The notes below the pieces were generated by a model. The model searched no databases. It was given only the letters and a program-made list of their open reading frames with translations, and was not told the DNA's origin. A program made the position numbers and the translations under genes. DNA of 59,753 nucleotides, from positions 1 to 59,753 of the forward strand of contig CAZSRZ010000015.1 of NCBI GenBank assembly GCA_964609085.1, in the 5' to 3' direction. This stretch comes from JANPLG01 sp964609085 (GTDB lineage Bacteria > Armatimonadota > SYMT01). Shown piece by piece: positions 44,220-52,330 of this stretch. Numbering within the stretch: the first letter of the stretch is position 1; each line of letters opens with the position of its first letter.

Positions 44220-44266
44220 GCCGGGATCGCAAGATTCTCCCTGTGATGGTCACAGCCCCATCCGGC
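44220..44266. terminator. Nested inverted repeats between convergent sulfatase and leuB
   Basis: Inner perfect 6-bp stem CTGTGA/TCACAG (44241-44246, 44250-44255) with a TGG loop, enclosed by GCCGGGAT (44220-44227) and ATCCGGC (44260-44266), which pair with one bulged G. It fills the 55-nt gap between the two stop codons, so it may end transcription from both sides. No T-run. Confidence 0.4.
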
Positions 44267-44267
44267 C

Positions 44268-45353
44268 CTAGGCGAGCCGTGTGGCGATTGCGTCTCCCAT
44301 CGCGCTCGTCGACACTGCCTGCTCACCGGCGATCGCGATGTCCGAGGTACGCAGTCCATCGACGAGGGCGCTTTCCACGGCAGCCTCGATCGCAGTCGCC
44401 TCCTGCTCGAGTTTCAGTGAGTAGCGAAGCAACATCGCCGCGGTCAGGATGGCCGCGATGGGGTTGGCTATGCCCTTGCCGGCGATGTCGGGGGCCGAGC
44501 CGTGGATCGGCTCGTAGAAGGCCGTCACGGCCCCGTCTCCCAGACACGCAGAGGGGAGCATGCCCATCGACCCGGCAAGCATGCTCGCTTCGTCGCTCAA
44601 GATGTCGCCAAAAGTGTTCTCGGTAAGGATCACGTCGAACGAGCATGGGTTGCGGATGAGCTGCATGGCGCAGTTGTCCACGTATAGGTGGCTCAGCGCG
44701 ACATCCGGATACTCGGCGGCCCCGACACGCGTGACTACCTCCCTCCAGAGTTGACCGCAGGCGAGCACGTTGGCCTTATCAACGGAGCAGACCCTGCTGC
44801 GTCGCTTCCGAGCCGCCTCGAAGGCCACCCGAGCGATGCGCTCGACTTCGGGGACGGTGTAGACCATGGTGTCGACGGCGCGCTGTCCGTCCTCGTCTCG
44901 ACCCTTGGGCAGGCCATAGTAGAGTCCGCCGGTGAGCTCGCGAATGATGAGGATGTCCACGCCATCCTGCACGATCTCCGGACGCAACGGGCATGCGCCG
45001 ACGAGCGCCGGGTTGAGCACGGCGGGCCGTAGATTGGCGTACAGTCCTCGCCGCAGCCCCAGGAGGGCGACGGGTTCGGGCCGCTCTCGAGGGGGCAGCG
45101 TTCCATCTCGGGCGGGATCCCCGACCGCGCCGAAGTAGATGGCATCGCTCTCCCGGCACAGCCGGACGGTCCCTTCCGGGAGCGCCATACCCGTCGCGTC
45201 GATGGCTGCCCAGCCGATGGGCGCCTCGACAAACTCGAACCGAGTGCCGTAGACCTCACTCACCCGGGACAGGACTTTCAGTCCCTCGGCAATGACGTCC
45301 CGGCCGATGCCGTCGCCGGGCAGTACGGCGATTTTGAAGCTCTTCTCACCCAC
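44268..45353 (-). CDS. leuB: 3-isopropylmalate dehydrogenase
   Basis: Third step of leucine synthesis: NAD-dependent oxidative decarboxylation of 3-isopropylmalate, cytosolic. 361 residues. AVLPGDGIGRDVIAEG (about 9), GLRRGLYANLRPA (about 98), IIRELTGGLYYG (about 135, with the LeuB-type ELTGG), CSVDKANVL (about 190), ENTFGDILSDEASML (about 245) and GSAPDIAGKGIANPIA (about 289). GTG start with GGAGG about 8 nt upstream. leuA, leuC and leuD are not adjacent, so the pathway genes are scattered. Confidence 0.95.
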   Translation of the reverse strand: MGEKSFKIAVLPGDGIGRDVIAEGLKVLSRVSEVYGTRFEFVEAPIGWAAIDATGMALPEGTVRLCRESDAIYFGAVGDPARDGTLPPRERPEPVALLGLRRGLYANLRPAVLNPALVGACPLRPEIVQDGVDILIIRELTGGLYYGLPKGRDEDGQRAVDTMVYTVPEVERIARVAFEAARKRRSRVCSVDKANVLACGQLWREVVTRVGAAEYPDVALSHLYVDNCAMQLIRNPCSFDVILTENTFGDILSDEASMLAGSMGMLPSACLGDGAVTAFYEPIHGSAPDIAGKGIANPIAAILTAAMLLRYSLKLEQEATAIEAAVESALVDGLRTSDIAIAGEQAVSTSAMGDAIATRLA

Positions 45354-45510
45354 GCTTGTTTCCTCCAGGCGGCGAATTCTATCCCGCCGGAAGGCGCGAG
45401 AACGCCATCAGAGGGTGCGACGGACGGCCGAGGCTGCCCGGGACCCCGCGACGGAGCACACGCCGCCGACGCGCGGCAGATAGGCCGTCCGGATCCGCTC
45501 GGAGCAGCGA

Positions 45511-46794
45511 TCAGGCGAGCAGTTCGGCGATCGGCTCGGCGTCGTGGACCAACGGAACCGGCCGCGACTGCGGGTCAACGAACACGGTGCCCGGGCTGAT
45601 CCCCAGGGCCGCGTAGAGCGTCGCCACGACTTCACGGACGCGGACGGGCCGTTCGGCCGCGTCCGAGGCGGTACCGTCCGTGGAGCCGATGACCTGCCCG
45701 GTCCGGATACCGCCGCCGGCGATCATCGCGGACATCACGGCAGGCCAGTGGTCGCGCCCGGCAGTGCCGTTCACCCGCGGAGTGCGGCCAAACTCGCCCC
45801 AGACGACCAGCAGCGTTTCGTCCAGCTTCCCGCTCTGCTCGAGATCGGTAACCAGCGCGTGGATGGCCTTGTCGAGCGGCGGCCCGATGCGCCGAAGCTG
45901 GTTGAAGTTGTCGCTGTGGGTGTCCCAGCCACCGACCTCGATCGCAACGCACTGCACTCCACGCTCGACAAGTCGTCGCGCCAGGAGGAACTGGTCGTTA
46001 CCATAGCGATCGCGCGTCTCCTTGGTTTCTTTGCCGACGTCGAGGGCGTCATAGGTCTCGGTGGAGCTGACGATCTCCAGTGCGCGCTGCGCGAAGGCAT
46101 CTTGCGATCGGATGGCGCCGATGTCCACGGAGCGCCGGAAGCCGTCGACCATCTCGAGCAGGCGGCGGCGGCTGGTGAGCCGGGTATCCGGAACTCGCAG
46201 CTTGAGATCGCCCCGCGCAGGGCCGTCCGTCACGAGGGGTTCGCACTCCGCGCCCAGAAAGCCGGCGCCGAGCCCGGTCTCAATGTTGTAGCCACGGAGG
46301 CTGACGTAAGCCGGCATCCTGGGGCTCGGCATCGGCCGCGTGCGGGCAAGAACGGAGCCGATCGATGGATGCTCACCGGCGGCACGGCGCTCGGTGTTAC
46401 TGTAGCCGGTCACCATCAACGAGGAGGCGTGTTCCTCGGGAAGGACGCGGTGGACCGAGCGCACCAGGGCAAGCCGATCCATGATCTTGGCCTGCATCGG
46501 AAAGATCTCCGACACGCGGATGCCGGTCACGTTCGTGTCGATCGCCTTGAATTCGCCTCGGATCTCCACCGGGGCATCCGGCTTGGGGTCGTAGGTGTCC
46601 ACGTGCGAGGGGCCGCCCCCCAGGTGCACCATGATGATCGATCGGGCCTTGCCCTTCCCGCCGGCTGCCTGCGCACGCAGAGCAAGCAGGTCTGACAGGG
46701 CGAAGCCCGCCAGGCCCAGGCCGCCGATTCGCAATGTGTCGCGGCGGGTGAGCCCGTCACAACTTCGGTACGGTGAGCCCAGAATGGAAAACAT
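45511..46794 (-). CDS. DUF1501 family protein, Tat-exported
   Basis: A 427-residue protein with a twin-arginine signal (LTRRDTLRIGGLGLAGFA, about residues 15-32) and the alkaline-phosphatase-fold DUF1501 features: ARSIIMVHLGGGPSHVDTYD (about 50-69), LALVRSVHRVLPEEHASSL, VEVGGWDTHSDNFNQL-like (IEVGGWDTHSDNF, about 270), and VWGEFGRTPRVNGTAGRDHW (about 310-329). DUF1501 genes normally pair with PSD1 cytochrome-like genes in Planctomycetes and Verrucomicrobia; none is here. Enzymatic role unproven. GGAAGGA lies about 6 nt before the ATG. Confidence 0.9.
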   Translation of the reverse strand: MFSILGSPYRSCDGLTRRDTLRIGGLGLAGFALSDLLALRAQAAGGKGKARSIIMVHLGGGPSHVDTYDPKPDAPVEIRGEFKAIDTNVTGIRVSEIFPMQAKIMDRLALVRSVHRVLPEEHASSLMVTGYSNTERRAAGEHPSIGSVLARTRPMPSPRMPAYVSLRGYNIETGLGAGFLGAECEPLVTDGPARGDLKLRVPDTRLTSRRRLLEMVDGFRRSVDIGAIRSQDAFAQRALEIVSSTETYDALDVGKETKETRDRYGNDQFLLARRLVERGVQCVAIEVGGWDTHSDNFNQLRRIGPPLDKAIHALVTDLEQSGKLDETLLVVWGEFGRTPRVNGTAGRDHWPAVMSAMIAGGGIRTGQVIGSTDGTASDAAERPVRVREVVATLYAALGISPGTVFVDPQSRPVPLVHDAEPIAELLA

Positions 46795-46885
46795 GGCGGG
46801 TCCTTCCCGGCGGGAGTGCAAGGATGCCGGTCGGCACCCGCACTTCACTCGATCGAACGCCTGGGACACGGCGCCGGTTACGCGG

Positions 46886-47335
46886 TTACAGGCCGGATTG
46901 GTCTGCTCGCTCGTCGCAGCAATCATCCAACATGTGGGCCAACTCCGGGGGAATTCCGTCCCTACCGCCGCGTGACGCGGCCTCTTCGCGGCACCGGGAG
47001 AGTTCCTCTCCCATGTGCTCGGTCGCCCACGTCACCACGTTCTCGATAATCGGATTCAGCGCGCGCCCGCGGTCCGTAAGCTCGTACTCCACCCATGGCG
47101 GGATCGTGCCCTTGACCTCGCGGACGACGATCCCCTGCAACTCAAGTGACCGCAGCCGGCACGAAAGCGTGCGCGAGGAACAGGGGCCAAGGGCCCGGGA
47201 GAGTTCGTTGAAGCGGCGCCGGCCGACCATGAGCTCCCGAAGGATGTGCAGCGTCCACTTGCTATTCAGCAGGTCCATCGTCGCCGCCACGGCACAGTAA
47301 ATGCCGCTCGCGTCGTCCGCCGTCTCGCCGCCCAT
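46886..47335 (-). CDS. HxlR family transcriptional regulator
   Basis: A 149-residue winged-helix regulator. The HxlR core is clear: YCAVAATMDLLNSKWTLHIL (about 13-32), RELMVGRRRFNELSRAL (about 33), SSRTLSCRLRSLELQGIVVR (about 54-73), EYELTDRGRALNPII (about 86). The Cys at about 14 matches the conserved N-terminal Cys that senses aldehydes or oxidants in several HxlR proteins. The Cys/Glu/Asp-rich tail has further cysteines. ATG 47335 taken; GTG one codon upstream is possible. It diverges from a sigma-factor gene with an inverted repeat in the gap. Confidence 0.9.
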   Translation of the reverse strand: MGGETADDASGIYCAVAATMDLLNSKWTLHILRELMVGRRRFNELSRALGPCSSRTLSCRLRSLELQGIVVREVKGTIPPWVEYELTDRGRALNPIIENVVTWATEHMGEELSRCREEAASRGGRDGIPPELAHMLDDCCDERADQSGL

Positions 47336-47420
47336 GACCCCACCACCCCCGCTCCGGCCCGCCGAGCCGTATCCGTTCACCCGCCTCGTGCGTTCTATTC
47401 TTATCGCAGGCAGCGGCAAC

Positions 47421-47438
47421 GTGCAAGCACTTGCGCAC
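47421..47438. promoter_or_regulatory. Inverted repeat between HxlR and sigma-factor genes
   Basis: GTGCAAGCACTTGCGCAC: the central GCAAG-CA-CTTGC is perfect, and outer GTGC/GCAC arms match with one extra G. Position between divergent genes and in front of the sigma-factor promoter suggests an HxlR operator. Inference. Confidence 0.4.
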
Positions 47439-47464
47439 GGATGGCAGTTCTCAAGCGAAGGCAC

Positions 47465-47493
47465 TTTACTTTTGCATTCGCCATTGCTACACT
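47465..47493 (+). promoter_or_regulatory. Candidate sigma-70 promoter of the sigma-factor gene
   Basis: TTTACT (47465-47470), a 17-nt spacer and TACACT (47488-47493): four of six bases match at each box. The start would be near 47500, just ahead of the GAGGGAG ribosome site and ATG 47515, so the leader is very short. Confidence 0.4.
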
Positions 47494-47514
47494 CAAGCAA
47501 CGAGGGAGTAACTA

Positions 47515-48114
47515 ATGAGACGACAGGCACTGCGAAGCGAAGCGGAAGTGGATCGGCTGGTTCGAGAGAACCGGAAGTTGGTCGAGTACATGGTCAACCG
47601 TTACCTGAAGCGCTACTTTGTTCAGGGAATGGAGCGGGACGATCTGGTCTCCTGGGGGCTGATGGGGCTGGTGAACGCGGCCCGTGCGTTTGATGACACA
47701 CGCGGGATCTCCTTCTCGACTCTCGCCTGCCGAGCGATCGAGCGGATGATCATCCGCGGTGTGCGACGGGAGTGGAAGCCCGAGCGTGAAAACCGCACCG
47801 TCAGCCTTGACGCGCTGTTGAACGGCGCAGGCGGCGATCCATCCGACGCTCGCTTCATCGACCACCTGCCCTCAGCGGACGATGTCGAGGCGACGTTGCT
47901 GGCCGCGGAAGAGGGCAAGGCCTTGAAGGACGCGCTGGACGAATTGCCCGGGGAACACAGCGACCTAATCCGCCGGCACTTTCTTGAGGGTGAGCAGGTG
48001 CGCGACATCGCAGCCGATCTGGGGATGACCCGCCAGGGCGTCTACTCCCGTGAGAAGTTGATCCTGCGCCGGCTGCGGGAGAATCTCTCCGAGGAGCTCG
48101 CGATGGCTGCCTAG
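47515..48114 (+). CDS. Sigma-70 family RNA polymerase sigma factor
   Basis: A 199-residue sigma factor. Region 2 is plain: LVRENRKLVEYMVNRYLKRY (about 15-34), MERDDLVSWGLMGLVNAARA (2.1-2.2, about 39), FDDTRGISFSTLACRAIERM (about 59-78). A short linker follows, then region 4: LPGEHSDLIRRHFLEGEQVRDIA (split about 145-165) and the helix-turn-helix MTRQGVYSREKLILRRLR (about 170). Region 3 is short, making it closer to SigB/F/G-like or short sigma-70 forms than to an ECF factor. GAGGGAG precedes the ATG. No anti-sigma gene is adjacent; the divergent HxlR gene may control it. Confidence 0.9.
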   Translation: MRRQALRSEAEVDRLVRENRKLVEYMVNRYLKRYFVQGMERDDLVSWGLMGLVNAARAFDDTRGISFSTLACRAIERMIIRGVRREWKPERENRTVSLDALLNGAGGDPSDARFIDHLPSADDVEATLLAAEEGKALKDALDELPGEHSDLIRRHFLEGEQVRDIAADLGMTRQGVYSREKLILRRLRENLSEELAMAA

Positions 48115-48131
48115 CGCGCCATTGTCCGGTA

Positions 48132-49439
48132 CTAACTCGCCGTCCGGGCCATCTCCGCAAGGGTCGCCCGGGCGGCTGTTACCGTTTTCGCCAGGTCCGC
48201 TTCCGTGTGCGCCGTGCTCAGAAAGGCCGCCTCAAACTGACTCGGGGGCAGGTAGATGCCTCGATCCAGCATCCCGCGGAAGAAGCAGGCGAACTTTGAG
48301 GTGTCGCAGCGCCGGGCAGCCTCGTAGTCTCGCACCGGAATCCCGGACTCCGGCGTGAAGAACAGGGTGAGCATGCTCCCCACCCGCTGCACCGTCCCCG
48401 GCACGCCGGCCTCAAGGAGCGCGGCCACCAGCCCATCTTCCAGGGCTTCGCCGGCCGTCTCCAACTGTGCATAGGCCTCCCCGCTGGCGAGGAGCTCAAG
48501 CTGACGAAGCCCAGCCGCGACGGCCACGGGATTCCCGGAGAGGGTTCCCGCCTGGTAGACAGGTCCGGCCGGTGCAACGCGCTGCATCAGGTCGGCACGT
48601 CCGCCATAGGCTGCGAGGGGAAACCCACCCCCAACCACCTTGCCGAGCGTGGTGATATCGGGCGTGATGCCGAATCGCGCCTGCGCACCCCCATAGCCAA
48701 GCCGGAATCCGGTCATCACCTCATCGAAGATCAGCAGCGCTCCGTGGCGCGAAGTGACCGCACGCAAGCCCTCGAGATAGCCGGCCGCGGGCGGGACGCA
48801 GCCCATGTTCCCTGCCACAGGTTCGACGATGACGGCGGCGATGCTCTCGCCCGCTTCGCTGAACAGTCTCTCGACCGACTGGAGGTCGTTGAACGGCAGG
48901 CTGCTGGTCAACGCCGCCAGGGCCGCGGGCACGCCGGGACTGTCCGGAAGTCCCAGGGTCGCGACGCCGGAGCCGGCGCGGCACAGGAGGGAGTCCGCGT
49001 GCCCGTGGTAGTGACCGTCGAACTTGACGATGCGATCCCGGCCAGTTGCAGCGCGGGCCAGACGGATCGCCGCCATCACTGCCTCGGTGCCCGAGCTGAC
49101 GAGCCGGACGACTTCCACCGACGGCACCGCCGCGACGATCATCTCCGCGAGGCGGACTTCCAGCTCCGTCGGGGCTCCGTAGCTGGTGCCCCGGTCGACC
49201 GCTGCGTGTACGGCCGCCAGGACCTCCGGATGAGCGTGGCCCAGAATCATGGGGCCCCACGAGCCGACGTAGTCGAGGTAACTGTTACCATCCACATCCG
49301 TCAGGCGCGACCCGGTCGCGGAGGCGATGAAGAGGGGGTCGCCCCCCACGCTCCGAAAAGCGCGGACCGGGCTGTTGACGCCGCCGGGGATCACTTGCCC
49401 CGCGCGCTGAAAAAGTTCGTGCGATCGACTTCGAACCAT
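48132..49439 (-). CDS. hemL: Glutamate-1-semialdehyde 2,1-aminomutase
   Basis: PLP enzyme turning glutamate-1-semialdehyde into 5-aminolevulinate, the step after HemA. 435 residues. SHELFQRAGQVIPGGVNSPV (about 5-24), DGNSYLDYVGSWGPMILGHA (about 50), VSSGTEAVMAAIRLAR (about 117), GHYHGHADSLL (about 143), LIFDEVMTGFRLG (about 236) and TLGKVVGGGFPLAAYGG (about 262), whose Lys binds PLP. It follows ndk on the same strand 21 nt after its stop, across a palindrome. Convergent with the sigma factor. Confidence 0.96.
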   Translation of the reverse strand: MVRSRSHELFQRAGQVIPGGVNSPVRAFRSVGGDPLFIASATGSRLTDVDGNSYLDYVGSWGPMILGHAHPEVLAAVHAAVDRGTSYGAPTELEVRLAEMIVAAVPSVEVVRLVSSGTEAVMAAIRLARAATGRDRIVKFDGHYHGHADSLLCRAGSGVATLGLPDSPGVPAALAALTSSLPFNDLQSVERLFSEAGESIAAVIVEPVAGNMGCVPPAAGYLEGLRAVTSRHGALLIFDEVMTGFRLGYGGAQARFGITPDITTLGKVVGGGFPLAAYGGRADLMQRVAPAGPVYQAGTLSGNPVAVAAGLRQLELLASGEAYAQLETAGEALEDGLVAALLEAGVPGTVQRVGSMLTLFFTPESGIPVRDYEAARRCDTSKFACFFRGMLDRGIYLPPSQFEAAFLSTAHTEADLAKTVTAARATLAEMARTAS

Positions 49440-49448
49440 CTGGTCTAT

Positions 49449-49466
49449 AGTTCTAGAACTCTAGAG
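49449..49466. promoter_or_regulatory. Adjacent palindromes between ndk and hemL
   Basis: AGTTCTAGAACT (49449-49460) is a perfect 12-bp palindrome and CTCTAGAG (49459-49466) an abutting 8-bp one, sharing the CTAG core and covering the ndk stop codon. They end 9 nt from the hemL ATG (49439), where a Shine-Dalgarno would be. CTAG-centred palindromes are rare in GC-rich genomes, so this may be an operator or a translation-blocking hairpin for hemL. Confidence 0.45.
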
Positions 49467-49871
49467 ATCCGGGAACCAGAGGTCCATTTCCACCGCCGCG
49501 GAGTCGGCGCTGTCGCTCCCGTGGACGATGTTCTCCCCCACGAACAGTGCGAAGTCGCCCCGGATGCTCCCGGGGCTGGCTTCCAGCGGTCGGGTAGCCC
49601 CCATCATCTGGCGGGCAGCGGCGATGGCGTTTTCGCCCTCCAGGACCATCGCGACGACAGGACCGCTGGTGATGAACTCGACCACGTCGCGAAAGAACGG
49701 TTGCTCGCGGTGAACAAAGTAGTGCGCCTCGGCCACTTCCCGCGGGGCGTGCACCAACTGCAGGGCAACCAGCGCGAGCCCTCGTCGCTCGAATCGACGG
49801 ATGCACTCCCCAACCAGCCCCCGTCGAACCCCATCGGGCTTTATCATTACAAACGTGCGTTCCACAGCCAT
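49461..49871 (-). CDS. ndk: Nucleoside-diphosphate kinase
   Basis: Moves phosphate from ATP to NDPs through a phosphohistidine, cytosolic. 136 residues, usual length. TFVMIKPDGVRRGLVGE (about 6), RRFERRGLALVALQ, SGPVVAMVLEGENAI (about 69), GATRPLEASPGSIRGDFA (about 91), and H117 in NIVHGSDSADSA, the phosphorylated residue. GGAGAG lies 7 nt before ATG 49871. A TACACT -10 candidate lies upstream at 49924-49929. Probably co-transcribed with hemL. Confidence 0.97.
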   Translation of the reverse strand: MAVERTFVMIKPDGVRRGLVGECIRRFERRGLALVALQLVHAPREVAEAHYFVHREQPFFRDVVEFITSGPVVAMVLEGENAIAAARQMMGATRPLEASPGSIRGDFALFVGENIVHGSDSADSAAVEMDLWFPDL

Positions 49872-49923
49872 TCTCAACTCTCCAGAGACAATTCCGTTGC
49901 CAACGGTCAGGCGTTGCCAGGAT

Positions 49924-49929
49924 AGTGTA
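49924..49929 (-). promoter_or_regulatory. Candidate -10 box of ndk
   Basis: TACACT on the minus strand, about 52 nt upstream of the ndk ATG. The same hexamer serves as the -10 candidate of the sigma-factor gene. No good -35 at 17 nt. Confidence 0.3.
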
Positions 49930-50038
49930 TCCGGGCGAGGCGGCCGCACGGGTATCAGCTACGGCCACAGGACGCGGACCTCCCAGGATTGCCGGCTCGT
50001 CCTGGTGAAGTAACCCCAAGTCACCTCTCGGCAACGCC

Positions 50039-50410
50039 GTGGCCGTGAGCGCGCCTCCTCGGAGTCGATCCGCCCAGATGAGTCTTCCCCATCAGCCACA
50101 GGCGCTGCCATCGCGGCTCCGCTGCGGAAACCACCCGGACCGAGAAGGTGTGGGCATCTGCGTGAGTTGTCGCACGGTCGTCTGCGTGGAGTGTTCCACC
50201 AAGATTGATCGGATGAACTACTGCATCCGCTGTCTCACCGCCGCATCCACACCCGTCGCCACCGAGGCCGCCGGTTTCTGGCGCGGGCCTGTCGGAGGAG
50301 TTCTCGGGATTCTCGCGGGGGCGGGACTCACCCTCACGCTCTTTTTTCTCCTGGGATTCGTGCTGGCTACCGTCCGCTCATTCATGCCGGGCGGGGTAAG
50401 AGTGGGTTAG
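50039..50410 (+). CDS. B-box-type zinc-finger membrane protein
   Basis: A 123-residue protein. Residues about 29-66 form a B-box-like zinc site: CGNHPDREGVGICVSC, then CVECSTKID, then YCIRC, with a Cys/His ligand series. A membrane helix follows (about 80-108). Such proteins with the CxxHPxxxA/G pattern occur beside DUF4129/rhomboid genes in many bacteria; role unknown. GTG 50039 gives the longest form; ATG 50078, with GGAG 14 nt upstream, would remove 13 residues. The stop abuts the GTG of the next gene. Confidence 0.75.
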   Translation: MAVSAPPRSRSAQMSLPHQPQALPSRLRCGNHPDREGVGICVSCRTVVCVECSTKIDRMNYCIRCLTAASTPVATEAAGFWRGPVGGVLGILAGAGLTLTLFFLLGFVLATVRSFMPGGVRVG

Positions 50411-52330
50411 GTGTCGGAGCGGCAGGAGTTCAGCGGGACGCCCGATGGAGGGCCGCTCCGACTGGAGCCACTCGGCGCCATGGGGCTCTACGATGTCGCG
50501 ATCAATCTCTTCCGCCACGACTGGGGCCGCTGGCTGGCCCTGAGCACCGTGGGCACGCTACCCGTGGCGATGCTCACCCTCGGCCACCTGATCTGGCTGG
50601 GAAGGATCACCGCGGACACGCCGCCGGAGGTCTACTGGGACGGCCTCACCTGGTGGTCGGTGGCGATGACCGCCGCGTGGTGCGTCCAATGCGTGGCTCG
50701 GTCCGCCCTGACGGCGCTGGTGCTTGCCTCTAGCCGGGGATTGGGGCTCGAGGTGGGAGACGCCTGGCGTCGAGCCAGAGCCGGCATCCCCGCCGCCCTG
50801 TTTGTCGGCCTGGTCGGTTTCGCGCTACCGGCCCTGTTGGGGCTCCTCGGCCTCTTTCCCGGCGCCCTGCTCGCCGCGGCCTGGTGGGTCGCCCGACCGG
50901 TGATGATCAACGAAGGAGAACCGTACGGGGCGGCGATCCGCCGCAGTTGGCAGCTCACCCGGCCCTTTCGTGGCCGAGCGGTGAACCTTCTGGTGGCCCA
51001 CTTCGCGCTCTGGTTGTTGTTTGCCGTCAACCTGCACCTCGTGATTGGATTCGTGTTGCAGCTCGGCGAGTCGCTATTGGCCATGGAGACGACCCACGTT
51101 CGGCAGTTGCTCACGCCCCGGAACCTTTCATACCTCGGCTTTCTGGCGATGGTCGGTTTTGTGGTGCTGGACCCCCTGAAGTCGGCCGTGGACGTGCTTC
51201 TCTACCTCGACATCCGAGTTCGTCGACACGGGGCGGACCTGGAAGAGCGACTCGCCCACCTGGCGCGCGGCCTGGGGGTGATCCTCTGCGTGCTGTTGCT
51301 GGCTCGCCCTGCCGGAGCGATCTCAACCGAGGAATACGTGCGGCGATTACAGGCAGTGCGGGAACGGGTGCACGCCGCCGAATCCGCCGACGACCTGCCC
51401 CGTGGTGTGGCCGGCAACATCCGCAGTCAACTGGTGCGCTCCCCAGACGGCAACGGGATGACCGTGGAGAACCAGGATCTGGCGACCCAACTGCACACCT
51501 GGAAGACCCCGGCGGAGAAACAAGCGCTGTTGGACCGGATCGACGCCTTGACCCGTTCCGTCGGACCGGTCGAGGTGGCACCGGGATCCTCTTCCCCCGC
51601 CGGGGCGGCGGCTGGGGATGCCCGCTCCACAATGAAATCCGTCTTGACGGAGATTGAGTTCCAGCCGCTCGCAGACCGACCAGAGGTCCGCGATCTGCTC
51701 CGCGACATCCAGCGCAGCGCCCGAAAGAGCTGGTGGGACTCCTTCGTGGAGTGGTTTCAGAAGAACATATTCAAGCCACCGCAGTTCAGGTTGCCGCCAC
51801 CGCCCAACCTGCCTCTGCCGACCGGCGGCTGGGATCTTGGTTGGCTGCTCTGGGTGGCGCTCGCCTCGCTCGCCGCACTGCTGCTCTGGCTCATTGTGCT
51901 CCTCGTGCGCATGCTCATCGAGCGTCCGGTGCAGGAGGCGGCCGCCCGGGCCATCGCGCGGCGCCCCACCCCACCGGCCGGTACGGACAACGCCCTCGAT
52001 CATACCGTGGACGAGTGGGAGCAGTTTGCTCGCGAATGGATGCGGCAGGGAGACGTACGACAGGGCGTACGGGCACTCTACCTCGCGACTCTGGTCCACC
52101 TGCACGAGCAGCGGCGCATCGAGTACAACCGCGCTTTCACCAACTGGATCTACGTGCGCCAGTTCCGGGGTGAAGGAGGAGACCGCGACATCTTCGCAGA
52201 GCTGACGCGTGTCTTCGATCGCGTGTGGTATGGCGAGCGAGAGATCCCGGCCAGCGAGTTTGACGAGGTCCTCTCCCGGGCGCGCGCCCTGGGTACCCCC
52301 AGCCCGCCCGGAGTGCACGCCAGTGCATGA
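50411..52330 (+). CDS. Membrane protein with DUF4129 C-terminal domain
   Basis: A 639-residue protein. The N-terminal part has about six helices (about residues 38-60, 80-105, 125-165, 195-225, 240-260, 280-300). A periplasmic helical region follows (about 300-470), then one helix (about 478-502) and a cytosolic DUF4129 domain (about 530-610: WEQFAREWMRQGDVRQGVRA and ALYLATLVHLHEQRRIEYNR parts). DUF4129 usually accompanies transglutaminase-like and DUF58/MoxR genes; here it is followed by DUF4350-like and MoxR genes. GTG start 1 nt after the previous stop. Function unknown, likely envelope. Confidence 0.78.
   Translation: MSERQEFSGTPDGGPLRLEPLGAMGLYDVAINLFRHDWGRWLALSTVGTLPVAMLTLGHLIWLGRITADTPPEVYWDGLTWWSVAMTAAWCVQCVARSALTALVLASSRGLGLEVGDAWRRARAGIPAALFVGLVGFALPALLGLLGLFPGALLAAAWWVARPVMINEGEPYGAAIRRSWQLTRPFRGRAVNLLVAHFALWLLFAVNLHLVIGFVLQLGESLLAMETTHVRQLLTPRNLSYLGFLAMVGFVVLDPLKSAVDVLLYLDIRVRRHGADLEERLAHLARGLGVILCVLLLARPAGAISTEEYVRRLQAVRERVHAAESADDLPRGVAGNIRSQLVRSPDGNGMTVENQDLATQLHTWKTPAEKQALLDRIDALTRSVGPVEVAPGSSSPAGAAAGDARSTMKSVLTEIEFQPLADRPEVRDLLRDIQRSARKSWWDSFVEWFQKNIFKPPQFRLPPPPNLPLPTGGWDLGWLLWVALASLAALLLWLIVLLVRMLIERPVQEAAARAIARRPTPPAGTDNALDHTVDEWEQFAREWMRQGDVRQGVRALYLATLVHLHEQRRIEYNRAFTNWIYVRQFRGEGGDRDIFAELTRVFDRVWYGEREIPASEFDEVLSRARALGTPSPPGVHASA

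Noticed and set aside
44241..44255. CTGTGATGGTCACAG read as a CRP-type site
   Set aside because: CRP half-sites need a 6-bp spacer; here it is 3, and the site lies between two stop codons where a hairpin is more sensible.
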